Shown piece after piece: positions 33,321 to 41,854 of a stretch of 64,000 nt of DNA. A model generated the notes under the pieces. The model searched no databases. It had not been told where the DNA came from and saw nothing but the letters and a program-made list of their open reading frames with translations. The position numbers were made by a program, and so were the translations under genes. Position 1 is the first letter of the stretch. Each line of letters opens with the position of its first letter. This stretch comes from Stagnihabitans sp038231395 (lineage in GTDB: Bacteria; Pseudomonadota; Alphaproteobacteria; Rhodobacterales; Rhodobacteraceae), in assembly GCA_038231395.1 (NCBI GenBank), contig JBBRLL010000014.1:24326-88325 (forward strand), written 5' to 3'.

Positions 33321-33639
33321 GTTGTTACAAATGCGAAACGCCCTCGCTTGCGGGGGCGTTACGCATTTGCAGCAAAGGCCACCGCCAAAGACAGGAATTA
33401 CAGTGATGTTAAGCCGTTTTGTCGCGTTGGATGTCACGCCGGTGACGCACGATTTTGCACGCAATATCACGTCCTTGTGCCTCCCCCTATCGCCATTCAA
33501 AAACCCAAGCTAGACGGATTTTGCAAGGTCGGGATTTGCCGGGCGGCTGACAACGGCGCTGACGCGACAGACCCAGAGCACCTTGTAAAAGCGAAGGCAA
33601 AGTGCTGCGGGACTGCAGCCTGCCTGTGGAGATACTGAT
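33321..33639 (+). promoter_or_regulatory. 319-bp leader region of the first DUF1344 gene, with a motif shared by the second
   Basis: After the hairpin no gene is seen. At 33557-33578 is a 22-base motif (CGCTGACRCGACAGACCC followed by RGAG) that recurs with two differences before the paralogous gene (34311-34332). It ends 61 bases before the ATG. No sigma-70 promoter could be placed with confidence. Confidence 0.5.
33327..33370 (+). terminator. Long hairpin after the tRNA-Asp pair
   Basis: AAATGCG and CGCATTT bracket an inner stem AACGCCC with GGGCGTT. There is no clear U-tract beyond TTTGC, so it may be a processing structure or a terminator. Confidence 0.55.
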
Positions 33640-33984
33640 ATGCGCTCGAATTTCCTTCCCCTCGTCGTGATTGCTGGCCTTACTCTCAGTGGCGCTGCTT
33701 TCGCGGAAACTACGACTGCGTCCACCACGACCGCTCTGGCGGCGTCGGCGACCACTGCCGCAACGATGGCCGCGACCCCGGTCATGGCGACCCCGGCCGA
33801 TGTCGCTGGCACCATCAAAAAGATCAGCACCAAGCAACATTTCATCGTGCTGTCGGATGGCAACAAGTACCACGTGGCCAAGGGTTTCTCCTTTGGCAGC
33901 TTGAAGGTTGGCGAAAAGGTCACCGTGACCTACACGATGAAGGGCAAACTGCACGAAGCCAGCGCCGTGAAGGCCGCTGCCTGA
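33640..33984 (+). CDS. DUF1344 family periplasmic protein
   Basis: Small exported protein, 114 residues, function unknown. Signal peptide MRSNFLPLVVIAGLTLSGAA with cleavage after AFA, then a Thr/Ala-rich linker (about 24-50) and the DUF1344 beta domain (DVAGTIKKISTKQHFIVLSDG, then FSFGSLKVGEKVTVTYTM). The domain fold is an OB/SH3-like barrel found widely in Rhizobiales and Rhodobacterales. A paralogous gene lies 420 bp downstream. The gene ends with its own terminator. Confidence 0.85.
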   Translation: MRSNFLPLVVIAGLTLSGAAFAETTTASTTTALAASATTAATMAATPVMATPADVAGTIKKISTKQHFIVLSDGNKYHVAKGFSFGSLKVGEKVTVTYTMKGKLHEASAVKAAA

Positions 33985-34008
33985 TTTCAGGTTTTCTGCA
34001 CGCCAAAG

Positions 34009-34038
34009 AAACGGGGGCCCTGCGGCCTCCGTTTTTGT
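34009..34038 (+). terminator. Terminator after the first DUF1344 gene
   Basis: ACGGGGGCC pairs with GGCCTCCGT around CTGC and is followed by TTTTG and more T-rich sequence. Confidence 0.88.
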
Positions 34039-34162
34039 TTCCGGCTTTGCTGAAAGCTTAGACAGAGCATCGCGATTTCGCACGGTTTGCGGGCATTTGG
34101 GATGGGCCAAGTCCCGGCTACGATGGCTTCAAGGTGTTCCGTCGCACAGGCAATGTGCATTC

Positions 34163-34191
34163 TTGACAATCGGCAAAAACCGGCCTATCCT
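34163..34191 (+). promoter_or_regulatory. Sigma-70 promoter of the second DUF1344-type gene
   Basis: TTGACA (34163-34168), exactly 17 bases, TATCCT (34186-34191). The start of transcription would be near 34198, giving a leader of about 205 bases. Confidence 0.75.
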
Positions 34192-34310
34192 ACTGATAAG
34201 TAAAAATAATGCACGATACATCGCGCTTCTGTGATTTGCCCTTTCAAGTTGACTGACCCGCCCCCAGGTCAGTTGAGCAAGACCAGAGCCAGCCTTGCGA
34301 CCCAACCAGT

Positions 34311-34332
34311 CGCTGACACGACAGACCCGGAG
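34311..34332 (+). promoter_or_regulatory. Leader motif shared by both DUF1344-type genes
   Basis: 22 bases matching 33557-33578 at 20 positions. It sits inside the predicted transcribed leader, 71 bases before the ATG, so it could be an RNA element, or just a remnant of gene duplication. Confidence 0.5.
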
Positions 34333-34403
34333 AGTCTTGCAGGGAAGAAACGGGAGCCGGTCCGCATATTGCGGCAAAGGGTCCCGACATAGAGACTGAC
34401 GCG

Positions 34404-34676
34404 ATGAAAAATATGCTTATCCCCGCCGCTTTGATTGCCGTCATGGGTTTTGGCGGCGTTGCTTTCGCGGCGTCGACAGCGCCTGTCAGCGACGACGTGG
34501 GCGAGATCCTGCTCCTGGAACCCGATACCGGTTCCGTCACGCTGGTGAGCGGCGAGCACTATGTGGTGCCCGGCAACATCGTTCTGAACCGGTTCCACGA
34601 GACGCAGACCGTGCGGATCGACTATCAACAGTCGGGCAGGACCCGTGTGGTCAAATCGATCACGCTGGCGAACTGA
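34404..34676 (+). CDS. DUF1344-like periplasmic protein
   Basis: 90-residue exported protein, paralogue of the gene at 33640. Signal peptide MKNMLIPAALIAVMGFGGVAFA, then a short beta domain (DDVGEILLLEPDTGSVTLVSGEHYVVPGNIV..., ending RVVKSITLAN) that aligns with the DUF1344 pattern: strand, acidic turn, glycine, then a second charged hairpin. The Thr-rich linker of the paralogue is missing. Has its own promoter and terminator. Confidence 0.75.
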   Translation: MKNMLIPAALIAVMGFGGVAFAASTAPVSDDVGEILLLEPDTGSVTLVSGEHYVVPGNIVLNRFHETQTVRIDYQQSGRTRVVKSITLAN

Positions 34677-34739
34677 AGCCGGCGCCGGGGCGGGGTTGGT
34701 GATCCCCGTCCCGCAGTTGCTTCGCGCTTTGCTGTTATC

Positions 34740-34763
34740 GGGGGGCCTTTGGGCCCCCTTTTT
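34740..34763 (+). terminator. Terminator after the second DUF1344-type gene
   Basis: GGGGGCC pairs with GGCCCCC around TTTG, followed by TTTTT. Confidence 0.88.
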
Positions 34764-34808
34764 ATGTTGCACCAAAAGGTGCGATCCGGTTGGTCTGGCT
34801 CCCCAGTC

Positions 34809-35252
34809 TTACATGAGGTGCAGGCGGTAGCGGACGTGGCCATCAAACGCCACGATGCTATCGTAGAGTTTTCGTGCGGTGGCGTTGTTTTCGTCGGTGT
34901 GCCAGTAAAGCCGTTGCCAGCCTTTGGCTTTTGCCAGCGCCATAAGATCGGCGATCAGCGCCCGGCCAAGCCCCCTGCCGCGCGCTTGCGGTGAGACGAA
35001 CAGGTCTTCCAGATAGCAATCCTCGCCGATCACCCAGCTAGAGGGATGGTGCTGGTGGATGGCAAATCCCATCGCAACACCGTCCACCTCCGCCACCCGC
35101 ATCTTCATGGGGCTGGCAGGGTCCATCAGGCGGTTCCAGGTGTGGGCGGTGATGGCGGGGTCAAGGGGGTGGTCATAAAACTGCAGGTAGGCCTGCCAGA
35201 GGAGTTCCCAGGCGGCTTGGTCAGCGGGAATTGCATCACGGATGTCTGGCAT
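34809..35252 (-). CDS. GNAT family N-acetyltransferase
   Basis: Acetyl-CoA-dependent acetyltransferase of 147 residues, cytoplasmic. Motif A is CYLEDLFVSPQARGRGLGRALI (acetyl-CoA pyrophosphate loop RGRGLG), and motif B is LYWHTDENNATARKLYDSI. This arrangement resembles small-molecule or diamine-type GNATs; the substrate is unknown. Start taken at ATG 35252; GTG at 35258 is in frame. Confidence 0.88.
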   Translation of the reverse strand: MPDIRDAIPADQAAWELLWQAYLQFYDHPLDPAITAHTWNRLMDPASPMKMRVAEVDGVAMGFAIHQHHPSSWVIGEDCYLEDLFVSPQARGRGLGRALIADLMALAKAKGWQRLYWHTDENNATARKLYDSIVAFDGHVRYRLHLM

Positions 35253-35342
35253 TTTCACTTTTCGCTGGGGATCGGGCTTGGCTCTGGCACAGGTGGTCCG
35301 CAGCGGGCGAAGATCGTTCCCTGCGGCAAAAATGGTGACAGG

Positions 35343-36743
35343 CTAAGCCAGTTTCGCCAGAACCCGCGCCCACGACCTGATGCCTTTGTGGAAGCTTTCC
35401 ACGTCGTATTTCTCGTTGGGGGAGTGGATTTGGTCATCATCTTTGGCAAAGCCCATCAGGATCGCATCCATCCCGAGGTAGGTTTTGAAATATCCTGCCA
35501 CCGGAATCGAGCCGCCTGCGCCGATGAACGCCGCGGGTACGCCCCATTCCTCGGTCAAAGCCGTCCGGGCGGCGGCGAAAGCGGGGTGAGAAATTGCCAT
35601 CACCGAAGCCGGGGAATTGCCATGGCCCTTCCACTCCACCGAGCAATCGGCGGGCAGGTGCGCCTCAACCATGGCGCGGAACGCGGTGCGGATGGCGTCC
35701 GGGTTTTGCTGACCGACCAGTCGGAAAGAGACTTTGGCGTGGGCCTCTCCGGGCAGGACGGTCTTGAAGCCATCGCCGGTATAGCCGCCCCAGATGCCAT
35801 TGACCTCGGCCGTCGGGCGCGACCACAGTTTTTCCAACGGCGTTCGGTCCTGCTCTCCGGCAGGAACCGACAGGCCAACATCGGCGAGCATTCTGGCGTG
35901 ATCAAAGGCGAGGTTCTGCCATTGCGCGCGCAACTCGTCAGACAGTTCGGTGACGCCGTCGTAAAAGCCCGGCACGGTGACGCGGCCTTGCGCATCATGC
36001 AGGCTTGCCAGAATGCGGCTGAGGATATGGATCGGGTTTTGTGCCAGCCCGCCGTACATGCCAGAGTGCAGGTCGCGGGAGGCGGCGCGAATGGTGAACT
36101 CCTCGCCCAGCAAACCGCGCAACATGGTGACGATGGCAGGGGTGGTGGATTGAAACAGACCGGTGTCGCAGATCAGCGCGACATCGGCTTTCAGTTCGGC
36201 CGCGTTGGCCTGCAGGAACGGGATCAGCGAGGGGGAGCCGGATTCCTCCTCCCCCTCCAGAAAGATCGTCAGCTTGCCGGGCAGAGTGCCGTGGACGGCT
36301 TTCCACGCCCGGCACGCCTCGATGAAGGTCATCAACTGGCCCTTGTCATCGGATGAGCCGCGGGCGCGCAGGACCTGACCTTTGGGGGTTTCTTCGATCG
36401 CCGGATCAAAGGGGTCGCGGTGCCACAACGACAGCGGGTCAACCGGCTGGACATCGTAATGGCCGTAAAACAGCAGATGGGTGGCAGACCCACCGCCAGA
36501 ACCTGCGCCCCCAGAACCTGCGCCGCCATGCGCCACGACCATCGGATGGCCGGGAGTGGCGCGGGCAGAGGCGTCAAACCCCAGACCTGCAAGGTCGGCC
36601 ACCAGCCAATCCGCCGCCCGCGCGCAATCGGGCTTGAAGGCCGGATCGGTGGAGATCGAGGGGATTCGCAGCAGGTCCATCAGGCGATCAATCGCCTCCG
36701 GCAGGGTGGCGTCGATCCGGGCGAGTACGGCATCCAGCGACAT
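35343..36743 (-). CDS. M20 family dipeptidase/metallopeptidase
   Basis: Cytoplasmic zinc peptidase, 466 residues. Metal-site motifs: LLFYGHYDVQP (His, Asp), RGSSDDKGQ (bridging Asp), LEGEEESGSPS (catalytic Glu and ligand Glu), ALICDT (Asp) and, near the end, the His in QIHSPNEKYD. A lid domain is at about 195-350 (SRDLHSGMYGG). The layout fits the PepV/CPG2-like dipeptidase subgroup (M20A/F). A short Gly/Ser repeat GGAGSGGAGSGGGS (about 85-98) before the first metal motif is coded by a small tandem repeat. Start chosen for the GAGGAG six bases upstream; the frame extends further without coding sense. Confidence 0.92.
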   Translation of the reverse strand: MSLDAVLARIDATLPEAIDRLMDLLRIPSISTDPAFKPDCARAADWLVADLAGLGFDASARATPGHPMVVAHGGAGSGGAGSGGGSATHLLFYGHYDVQPVDPLSLWHRDPFDPAIEETPKGQVLRARGSSDDKGQLMTFIEACRAWKAVHGTLPGKLTIFLEGEEESGSPSLIPFLQANAAELKADVALICDTGLFQSTTPAIVTMLRGLLGEEFTIRAASRDLHSGMYGGLAQNPIHILSRILASLHDAQGRVTVPGFYDGVTELSDELRAQWQNLAFDHARMLADVGLSVPAGEQDRTPLEKLWSRPTAEVNGIWGGYTGDGFKTVLPGEAHAKVSFRLVGQQNPDAIRTAFRAMVEAHLPADCSVEWKGHGNSPASVMAISHPAFAAARTALTEEWGVPAAFIGAGGSIPVAGYFKTYLGMDAILMGFAKDDDQIHSPNEKYDVESFHKGIRSWARVLAKLA

Positions 36744-36856
36744 CTTTTTCTCCTCAACGTGATTTGCGGCGAGCCTAGGTCCGACCTTAGGCCCTGTCCA
36801 GCCATGCCGCCTTGGTTTAGAAGGATTCGAAATCGGGTGATTGAAGCGGGGCTGCG

Positions 36857-37270
36857 ATGAGAAAATGTGCGATGGTTTGGGCGGGGCCGCTGGTTGGCCT
36901 GATGTTTGCGGGTCTGGCTTCGGCGGGCGATGTGCCGGTGGAGGTGTCAAAACTGGACGGCTCGCAGATCAAGCTGCATGTCTATCCGTTTCTGAAAGCG
37001 GACGATTTAAAGACGCTGCGGGTGGTGGCGACCAATTCTCAGGCGTTGCAGGTCTTTGTGCCCGGCAACAAGGCGCATTATTCGGCGCTGTCTTTGGCAC
37101 CGGCAGATGGCTTTCTGACCGACGGTGTCCCGGCCGCAACGGCGATTGCGCTCAGCGATCTGCCTGATGCGGCGACGGCTGCGAAGAAAACTAAAGCGGC
37201 CTGCGATGCCAAACGCGGCAAGAAAGGCAAGCCCTGCGTGACGGTGCTGGAAATCGGGCCCGCGTCATAA
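36857..37270 (+). CDS. Exported hypothetical protein upstream of hemA
   Basis: 137 residues with a signal peptide (MRKCAMVWAGPLVGLMFAGLASAG). The mature part has a beta-rich stretch (VEVSKLDGSQIKLHVYPFLKADDLKTLRVVATN) and a Lys-rich end with two Cys (about 115 and 126) that could form a disulfide. No known domain is recognised. GGGG lies shortly before the ATG. It reads the same way as hemA, 120 bp upstream of it. Confidence 0.7.
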   Translation: MRKCAMVWAGPLVGLMFAGLASAGDVPVEVSKLDGSQIKLHVYPFLKADDLKTLRVVATNSQALQVFVPGNKAHYSALSLAPADGFLTDGVPAATAIALSDLPDAATAAKKTKAACDAKRGKKGKPCVTVLEIGPAS

Positions 37271-37327
37271 GCGCCGACCATTTCATGCTGCAAAGCGGCA
37301 ATTTGTCCTATCGAGGCCGGCTGCCAT

Positions 37328-37341
37328 TTGATGCATGTCAA
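37328..37341. promoter_or_regulatory. FNR/FnrL-type box upstream of hemA
   Basis: TTGATGCATGTCAA matches the FNR consensus TTGAT-N4-ATCAA at nine of ten fixed positions. It lies 49 bases before the hemA ATG. In Rhodobacter sphaeroides hemA is known to be activated by FnrL, so the site fits. Confidence 0.65.
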
Positions 37342-37390
37342 CGCTGCATGATGAATTTTGCTGCCACGTGCCTGCGAACGGGAGACTGCA

Positions 37391-38614
37391 ATGACCTATG
37401 ATTCTGCGCTGGATGCTGCGTTGAACCGGCTGCACGACGAGGGCCGCTATCGTACCTTTATTGACATCGAACGCCAGAAGGGCCGCTTTCCGTTGGCCAA
37501 CTGGCACCGTGCCGATGGCTCCACCCGCGAGATCACGGTCTGGTGCGGCAACGACTACCTTGGCATGGGGCAGCATCCCGAGGTGTTGGCCGCGATGCAC
37601 GAAGCGCTGGAGGTTGCAGGGGCAGGCTCTGGCGGCACGCGCAACATTTCCGGGACCACGATCTATCACAAACGGCTGGAGGCCGAGCTTTCTGACCTGC
37701 ATGGCAAAGAGGCGGCTCTGGTGTTTTCCTCCGCCTATGTCGCCAATGACGCCACGCTGTCCACCCTCAGGGCGATCTTTTCGGGGCTGATCATTTATTC
37801 GGATGCGCTGAACCATGCGTCGATGATCGAAGGCGTGCGGCGCGGCGGTGGTGAGAAGCGGGTCTTCCGGCATAACGATGTTGCACACTTGCGCGACTTG
37901 CTGGCCAAAGATGATCCGCAGGCCCCGAAGTTGATCGCCTTCGAATCGGTCTATTCGATGGACGGCGATTTTGGCCCGATCAAAGCCATCTGCGATCTGG
38001 CAGCGGAATTTGGTGCGTTGACCTACATTGACGAGGTCCATGCCGTCGGAATGTACGGCCCAAGGGGCGCTGGTGTGGCCGAAAGAGACGGGCAAATGCA
38101 CCGGATCGACATCATCAATGCGACCCTGGCCAAAGCATACGGGGTCTTCGGTGGCTACATAGCGGCGAGCGCCAAAATGGTCGATGCCGTGCGCTCTTAT
38201 GCCCCGGGTTTCATCTTTACCAGCTCGCTTCCGCCGGCGGTTGCGGCTGGGGCTGCGGCCTCGGTTCGCATCCTGAAAACCGCTCAATATTTACGCGATG
38301 CACAGCAGTTGAATGCAAAAATCCTGAAGATGCGGCTGAAGGGTCTGGGTCTGCCGATCATCGACTGCGGCTCACATATTGTGCCCCTGCATGTCGGCAA
38401 CCCCATCCATTGCAAGCTGCTGTCGGATATGCTGCTGGAGGACCATGGCATCTACGTGCAGCCGATCAACTTCCCAACGGTGCCGCGTGGCACCGAAAGA
38501 CTGCGGTTTACCCCCTCTCCGGTGCATGATGCGGGGCAAATTGACCGCCTTGTAAGGGCCATGGACGGCCTTTGGCAGCATTGTGCGCTGAATCGCGCGC
38601 AAGCCTCCGCGTGA
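37391..38614 (+). CDS. hemA: 5-aminolevulinate synthase
   Basis: Joins glycine and succinyl-CoA to give 5-aminolevulinate, the first step of tetrapyrrole synthesis by the alphaproteobacterial (C4) route; cytoplasmic PLP enzyme. 407 residues, identical in length to Rhodobacter HemA. Family sequence is complete: WCGNDYLGMGQHPEVL, AGSGGTRNISG, ESVYSMDGDFGPI, YIDEVHAVGMYG, and the PLP Lys in TLAKAYGVFGG (K248). ATG at 37391 follows a GGGAGACTGCA stretch. An FnrL-type box upstream suggests control by oxygen. Confidence 0.97.
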   Translation: MTYDSALDAALNRLHDEGRYRTFIDIERQKGRFPLANWHRADGSTREITVWCGNDYLGMGQHPEVLAAMHEALEVAGAGSGGTRNISGTTIYHKRLEAELSDLHGKEAALVFSSAYVANDATLSTLRAIFSGLIIYSDALNHASMIEGVRRGGGEKRVFRHNDVAHLRDLLAKDDPQAPKLIAFESVYSMDGDFGPIKAICDLAAEFGALTYIDEVHAVGMYGPRGAGVAERDGQMHRIDIINATLAKAYGVFGGYIAASAKMVDAVRSYAPGFIFTSSLPPAVAAGAAASVRILKTAQYLRDAQQLNAKILKMRLKGLGLPIIDCGSHIVPLHVGNPIHCKLLSDMLLEDHGIYVQPINFPTVPRGTERLRFTPSPVHDAGQIDRLVRAMDGLWQHCALNRAQASA

Positions 38615-38732
38615 CCTTTCCGGCATATGCAATAAGGCTTGCCCTGTGCTAGCGTTTACGGAATAGGACGACCATGAGTCGCAACGGAACGGCGACTCAG
38701 GAACGATACGGGGCAGTGATGGGGCTAGTCGC

Positions 38733-39944
38733 ATGATCGGGCGGAAAATCCGCACACCGGCGCCGGAGTTGGCGGGGCCAAAGGGCTTTGACGACTTCGA
38801 AATCCGTCTCGGTGACCTGATGAGAGGTGAGCGGGCGACGCTTGGCAAATCACTTCTTGATGTGCAGCGCGAGTTGAAGATCAAAGCCTCTTACATCGCG
38901 GCCATCGAAAATGCGGACGTTTCGGTGTTTGAAACGCCGGGTTTTGTGTCAGGTTATGTGCGGTCTTATTCGCGTTATCTGGGGATGGATCCTGACGCCA
39001 CCTTCGTCCGATTTTGCCTTGAGGCGAATTTTGAGGTGGCGCATGGCATGTCGGAGGCCGCCTCTGGTCAGATGATCAAAGCCGCCCGCAACCGCCAACC
39101 TCCCGAACAGCGCGACCCTTTCGTGCATGCCAGTTTCATTCCAAAGGGCGAAAGCCTGTTCTCCAAAGTGGAGCCGGGTGCCGTCGGATCCTTCGCTGTG
39201 CTGATCGCCTTGATCGGGGCTTTGGGCTATGGCGGCTGGTCGGTGTTGCAGGAAGTGCAGCGCGTGCAACTGGCCCCGGTGAACGAAGCGCCGTCGGTCG
39301 TGGCCGAGATTGACCCCTTGGGCAATGTGAAGGGCGATGCGCCGTTGGTGCGTTCTGCCCCAGCGATGCAACAGGCTGCGGGCACTGGTTTGGCCGCAGA
39401 TATGCTGTCGCGGCCCGAGGCGCTGAACGTGCCGGTGCTGACCCCGCGCGATGGCCCGATTGCCGCGATCAACCCCAATGAAGGTGCTGCACCTGCACAA
39501 CAGGCGACGGTGGATCAGGCTGTGGCGCAGGCCGTGGCCGCCGACACGCCGGTTCAGGTTGTGGCCGATGCGGCCCCCGGGGTGGAGATTTTGGCAGTCC
39601 GGCCCAGCTGGGTCCGGGTTTCGGCAGTAGATGGCAGTGTGCTGTTCGAAAAGATCCTTGATGCCGGCGAGCGGTACTCTGTGCCCGCGATGGCGCAGGC
39701 CCCGGTGCTGCGGGCTGGCAACTCCGGTTCGGTCTATTTTGCGGTCAACGGCAAGACCTATGGGCCGGCATCGCCGGGGTCCACCGTGGTCAAGAACCTG
39801 TCGCTGGCGGCCACGTCGCTGACATCGGCTTATCAACTGGCCAACATGTCGGGTGATGCCGACCTTAAACATTTCGTCAATGTGGCTGAGGCGACGCAGG
39901 CCGCTCCGGCCCACGATGCCACCGGAACTGCACCGCAGAACTGA
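38733..39944 (+). CDS. RodZ-like protein: HTH, membrane helix and DUF4115 domain
   Basis: Membrane protein of 403 residues. The cytoplasmic helix-turn-helix (about 24-95, GDLMRGERATLGKSLLDVQRELKIKASYIAAIENAD...GFVSGYVRSYSRYLG) is of the HTH_25 type that binds MreB in RodZ. One membrane helix lies at about 149-170 (AVGSFAVLIALIGALGYGGW). A long Ala/Pro-rich linker leads to a periplasmic DUF4115 domain (about 285-375, VEILAVRPSWVRVSAVDGSVLFEKILDAGERY). Likely links the cell-shape machinery to the wall. ispG follows about 140 bp downstream. Confidence 0.85.
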   Translation: MIGRKIRTPAPELAGPKGFDDFEIRLGDLMRGERATLGKSLLDVQRELKIKASYIAAIENADVSVFETPGFVSGYVRSYSRYLGMDPDATFVRFCLEANFEVAHGMSEAASGQMIKAARNRQPPEQRDPFVHASFIPKGESLFSKVEPGAVGSFAVLIALIGALGYGGWSVLQEVQRVQLAPVNEAPSVVAEIDPLGNVKGDAPLVRSAPAMQQAAGTGLAADMLSRPEALNVPVLTPRDGPIAAINPNEGAAPAQQATVDQAVAQAVAADTPVQVVADAAPGVEILAVRPSWVRVSAVDGSVLFEKILDAGERYSVPAMAQAPVLRAGNSGSVYFAVNGKTYGPASPGSTVVKNLSLAATSLTSAYQLANMSGDADLKHFVNVAEATQAAPAHDATGTAPQN

Positions 39945-40086
39945 GTGTGGCAGATATCGGCGTTGCAGACCTGAAGCCTTGGTTGCAGGTGTCACGTTCG
40001 CGGCCTATCTGTTGGTATGAGCGCATCAGGGCTGATCCGGTACTCTTGCCCGATTGCGAAAGATCAAGCGAACCATAGGACAGGCC

Positions 40087-41217
40087 ATGACCCACAATCC
40101 AATCCGCCCGTGGCGCAACATTGACCGCAGGGTCAGCCGCCAGATCAGGGTCGGCAAGGTATTGGTCGGGGGCGACGCGCCAATCTCGGTGCAAACGATG
40201 ACCAACACCATCACCAGCGATGTGAAGGCCACGTTGGAGCAGGTCCAGCGCTGCGCCGTGGCCGGGGCCGACATCGTCAGGATTTCGACGCCTGATGCGG
40301 AATCGACGGCGGCTTTGCGCCACATCGTCGCCGAAAGCCCGGTGCCGATCGTGGCCGACATCCATTTCCACTACAAACGCGCCATCGAGGCGGCCGAGGC
40401 CGGTGCGGCCTGTCTGCGCATCAACCCCGGCAATATTGGCGATGCGCGCCGGGTGGCCGAGGTGGTGAAAGCTGCCAAGGACCACGGCTGCTCGATCCGC
40501 ATCGGGGTCAATGCCGGCTCGCTGGAGCGGCATTTGCTGGAAAAATACGGTGAGCCTTGCCCCGATGCGATGGTGGAATCCGGAATGGACCACATCAAGC
40601 TGTTGCAGGACAATGATTTTCACGAGTTCAAGATCTCGGTCAAGGCGTCGGATGTTTTCATGGCGGCGGCGGCCTATCAGCAATTGTCCACGGTGACTGA
40701 CGCGCCGATCCATCTGGGGATCACCGAAGCGGGCGGCCTGATATCGGGCACCGTCAAGTCTGCCATCGGTTTGGGAAATCTGCTTTGGATGGGGATTGGC
40801 GACACCATCCGCGTCAGCCTGTCCGCCGATCCGGTCGAAGAGGTCAAGGTCGGGTTCGAGATTCTGAAATCACTCGGCCTGCGGCATCGCGGCGTGACAA
40901 TCATCTCTTGCCCGTCCTGCGCAAGGCAAGGGTTCGATGTGATCAAGACCGTGACGGCGCTGGAGGAGCGGTTGGCGCATATCACCACATCCCTCAGCCT
41001 GTCGATCATCGGTTGCGTGGTGAACGGCCCCGGAGAGGCCTTGATGACCGACATCGGCTTCACCGGCGGTGGTGCGGGCAAGGGCATGGTCTATCTGGCC
41101 GGCAAACAGCACCACACAATGGGCAACGAAAAGATGGTTGATCACATCGTGGAACTGGTCGAACAAAAGGCGGCAGAGCTTGAGGCTTTGGCTGCGCAAG
41201 CGGAGGCAGCGGAGTAG
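40087..41217 (+). CDS. ispG: 4-hydroxy-3-methylbut-2-enyl diphosphate synthase (flavodoxin/ferredoxin)
   Basis: Seventh step of the MEP route to isoprenoids; iron-sulfur enzyme in the cytoplasm. 376 residues, normal for the bacterial two-domain form. The TIM barrel includes VQTMTNTITSDVKATLEQ and INPGNIG. The 4Fe-4S ligands are in ISCPSCARQGFDV (two Cys) and IGCVVNGPGEA (third Cys), with the conserved Glu in the latter. ATG at 40087 has AGGACAGG upstream. The cupin gene follows after three bases, so the two are co-transcribed. Confidence 0.97.
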   Translation: MTHNPIRPWRNIDRRVSRQIRVGKVLVGGDAPISVQTMTNTITSDVKATLEQVQRCAVAGADIVRISTPDAESTAALRHIVAESPVPIVADIHFHYKRAIEAAEAGAACLRINPGNIGDARRVAEVVKAAKDHGCSIRIGVNAGSLERHLLEKYGEPCPDAMVESGMDHIKLLQDNDFHEFKISVKASDVFMAAAAYQQLSTVTDAPIHLGITEAGGLISGTVKSAIGLGNLLWMGIGDTIRVSLSADPVEEVKVGFEILKSLGLRHRGVTIISCPSCARQGFDVIKTVTALEERLAHITTSLSLSIIGCVVNGPGEALMTDIGFTGGGAGKGMVYLAGKQHHTMGNEKMVDHIVELVEQKAAELEALAAQAEAAE

Positions 41218-41220
41218 ATC

Positions 41221-41736
41221 ATGAAACATCCATCCATTGTGACCGCGCAGGAGATCGAGCATCCGCAACCTTGGCAATACCCGGCCCACCACGAGCCAAT
41301 GGGTTACAATGCGGCCTTTGGCAAACATTTCGGGTTCAAACGGCTGGGTATCCACGAGCAGCGGCTGTTGCCCGGACGGCGCACGTCGATGCCACACGCC
41401 GAAAGCTTGGAGGATGAATTTGTATATGTGATCGCAGGCACGCCCGATGTCTGGCTTGATGGGGTGCTTTATCGTCTGGATGTCGGCGATACTGTGGGAT
41501 TTCCGGCGGGCGAGGGGCTATCCCATACGTTCATCAACAACACCGATCAGGAAGTTCGGCTTCTGGTGGTGGGCGACACCGACCGTGAGGGGTCGCGGAT
41601 CGTCTATCCGGTCGACCCGGATCGCAAGGCATTGCGTGCCGATTGGTGGGACGACGCACCGAAACGGCCGTTAGGTGGACATGATGGGCGCAGTGATCTG
41701 CAACGCAAGCTGGATGAGGACGCAGACAGGCTTTGA
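41221..41736 (+). CDS. Cupin domain-containing protein
   Basis: 171-residue soluble single-cupin protein. Metal-site motifs: MPHAESLEDEFVYVIAGTPDVWLDG (His, two Glu) and HTFINNTDQEVRLLVVGD (His). Enzymatic role unknown; relatives are annotated as cupin or transcriptional-regulator-like. It starts three bases after the ispG stop. A CTGCG-loop hairpin follows 11 bases after the stop. Confidence 0.85.
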   Translation: MKHPSIVTAQEIEHPQPWQYPAHHEPMGYNAAFGKHFGFKRLGIHEQRLLPGRRTSMPHAESLEDEFVYVIAGTPDVWLDGVLYRLDVGDTVGFPAGEGLSHTFINNTDQEVRLLVVGDTDREGSRIVYPVDPDRKALRADWWDDAPKRPLGGHDGRSDLQRKLDEDADRL

Positions 41737-41747
41737 GAGGGGTCTGC

Positions 41748-41766
41748 GATTTTTCTGCGAAAAATC
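41748..41766 (+). terminator. CTGCG-loop hairpin after the cupin gene
   Basis: GATTTTT-CTGCG-AAAAATC, seven base pairs, 11 bases past the stop codon. See the same design at 41830 and 54403, each time reading CTGCG in the sense of the gene it follows. Confidence 0.6.
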
Positions 41767-41829
41767 AACTGTGCGATTTGCCGGCAAAAAGCCTTCAACC
41801 CTGAGCGTTAGCAGGAAGCTCGAATTTCA

Positions 41830-41848
41830 GAATTTTCGCAGAAAATTC
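41830..41848 (-). terminator. CTGCG-loop hairpin after the DsbA-like gene
   Basis: On the minus strand GAATTTT-CTGCG-AAAATTC, seven base pairs, six bases past the stop of the gene at 41855. Confidence 0.6.
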
Positions 41849-41854
41849 GTGACC

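Larger units (their letters stand above)
33985..34403 (+). other. 419-bp region between the two DUF1344-type genes
   Basis: Holds the terminator of the first gene, a near-consensus sigma-70 promoter at 34163-34191, and a long (about 205-base) leader for the second gene that contains the shared motif at 34311-34332. No other gene is seen. Confidence 0.6.
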
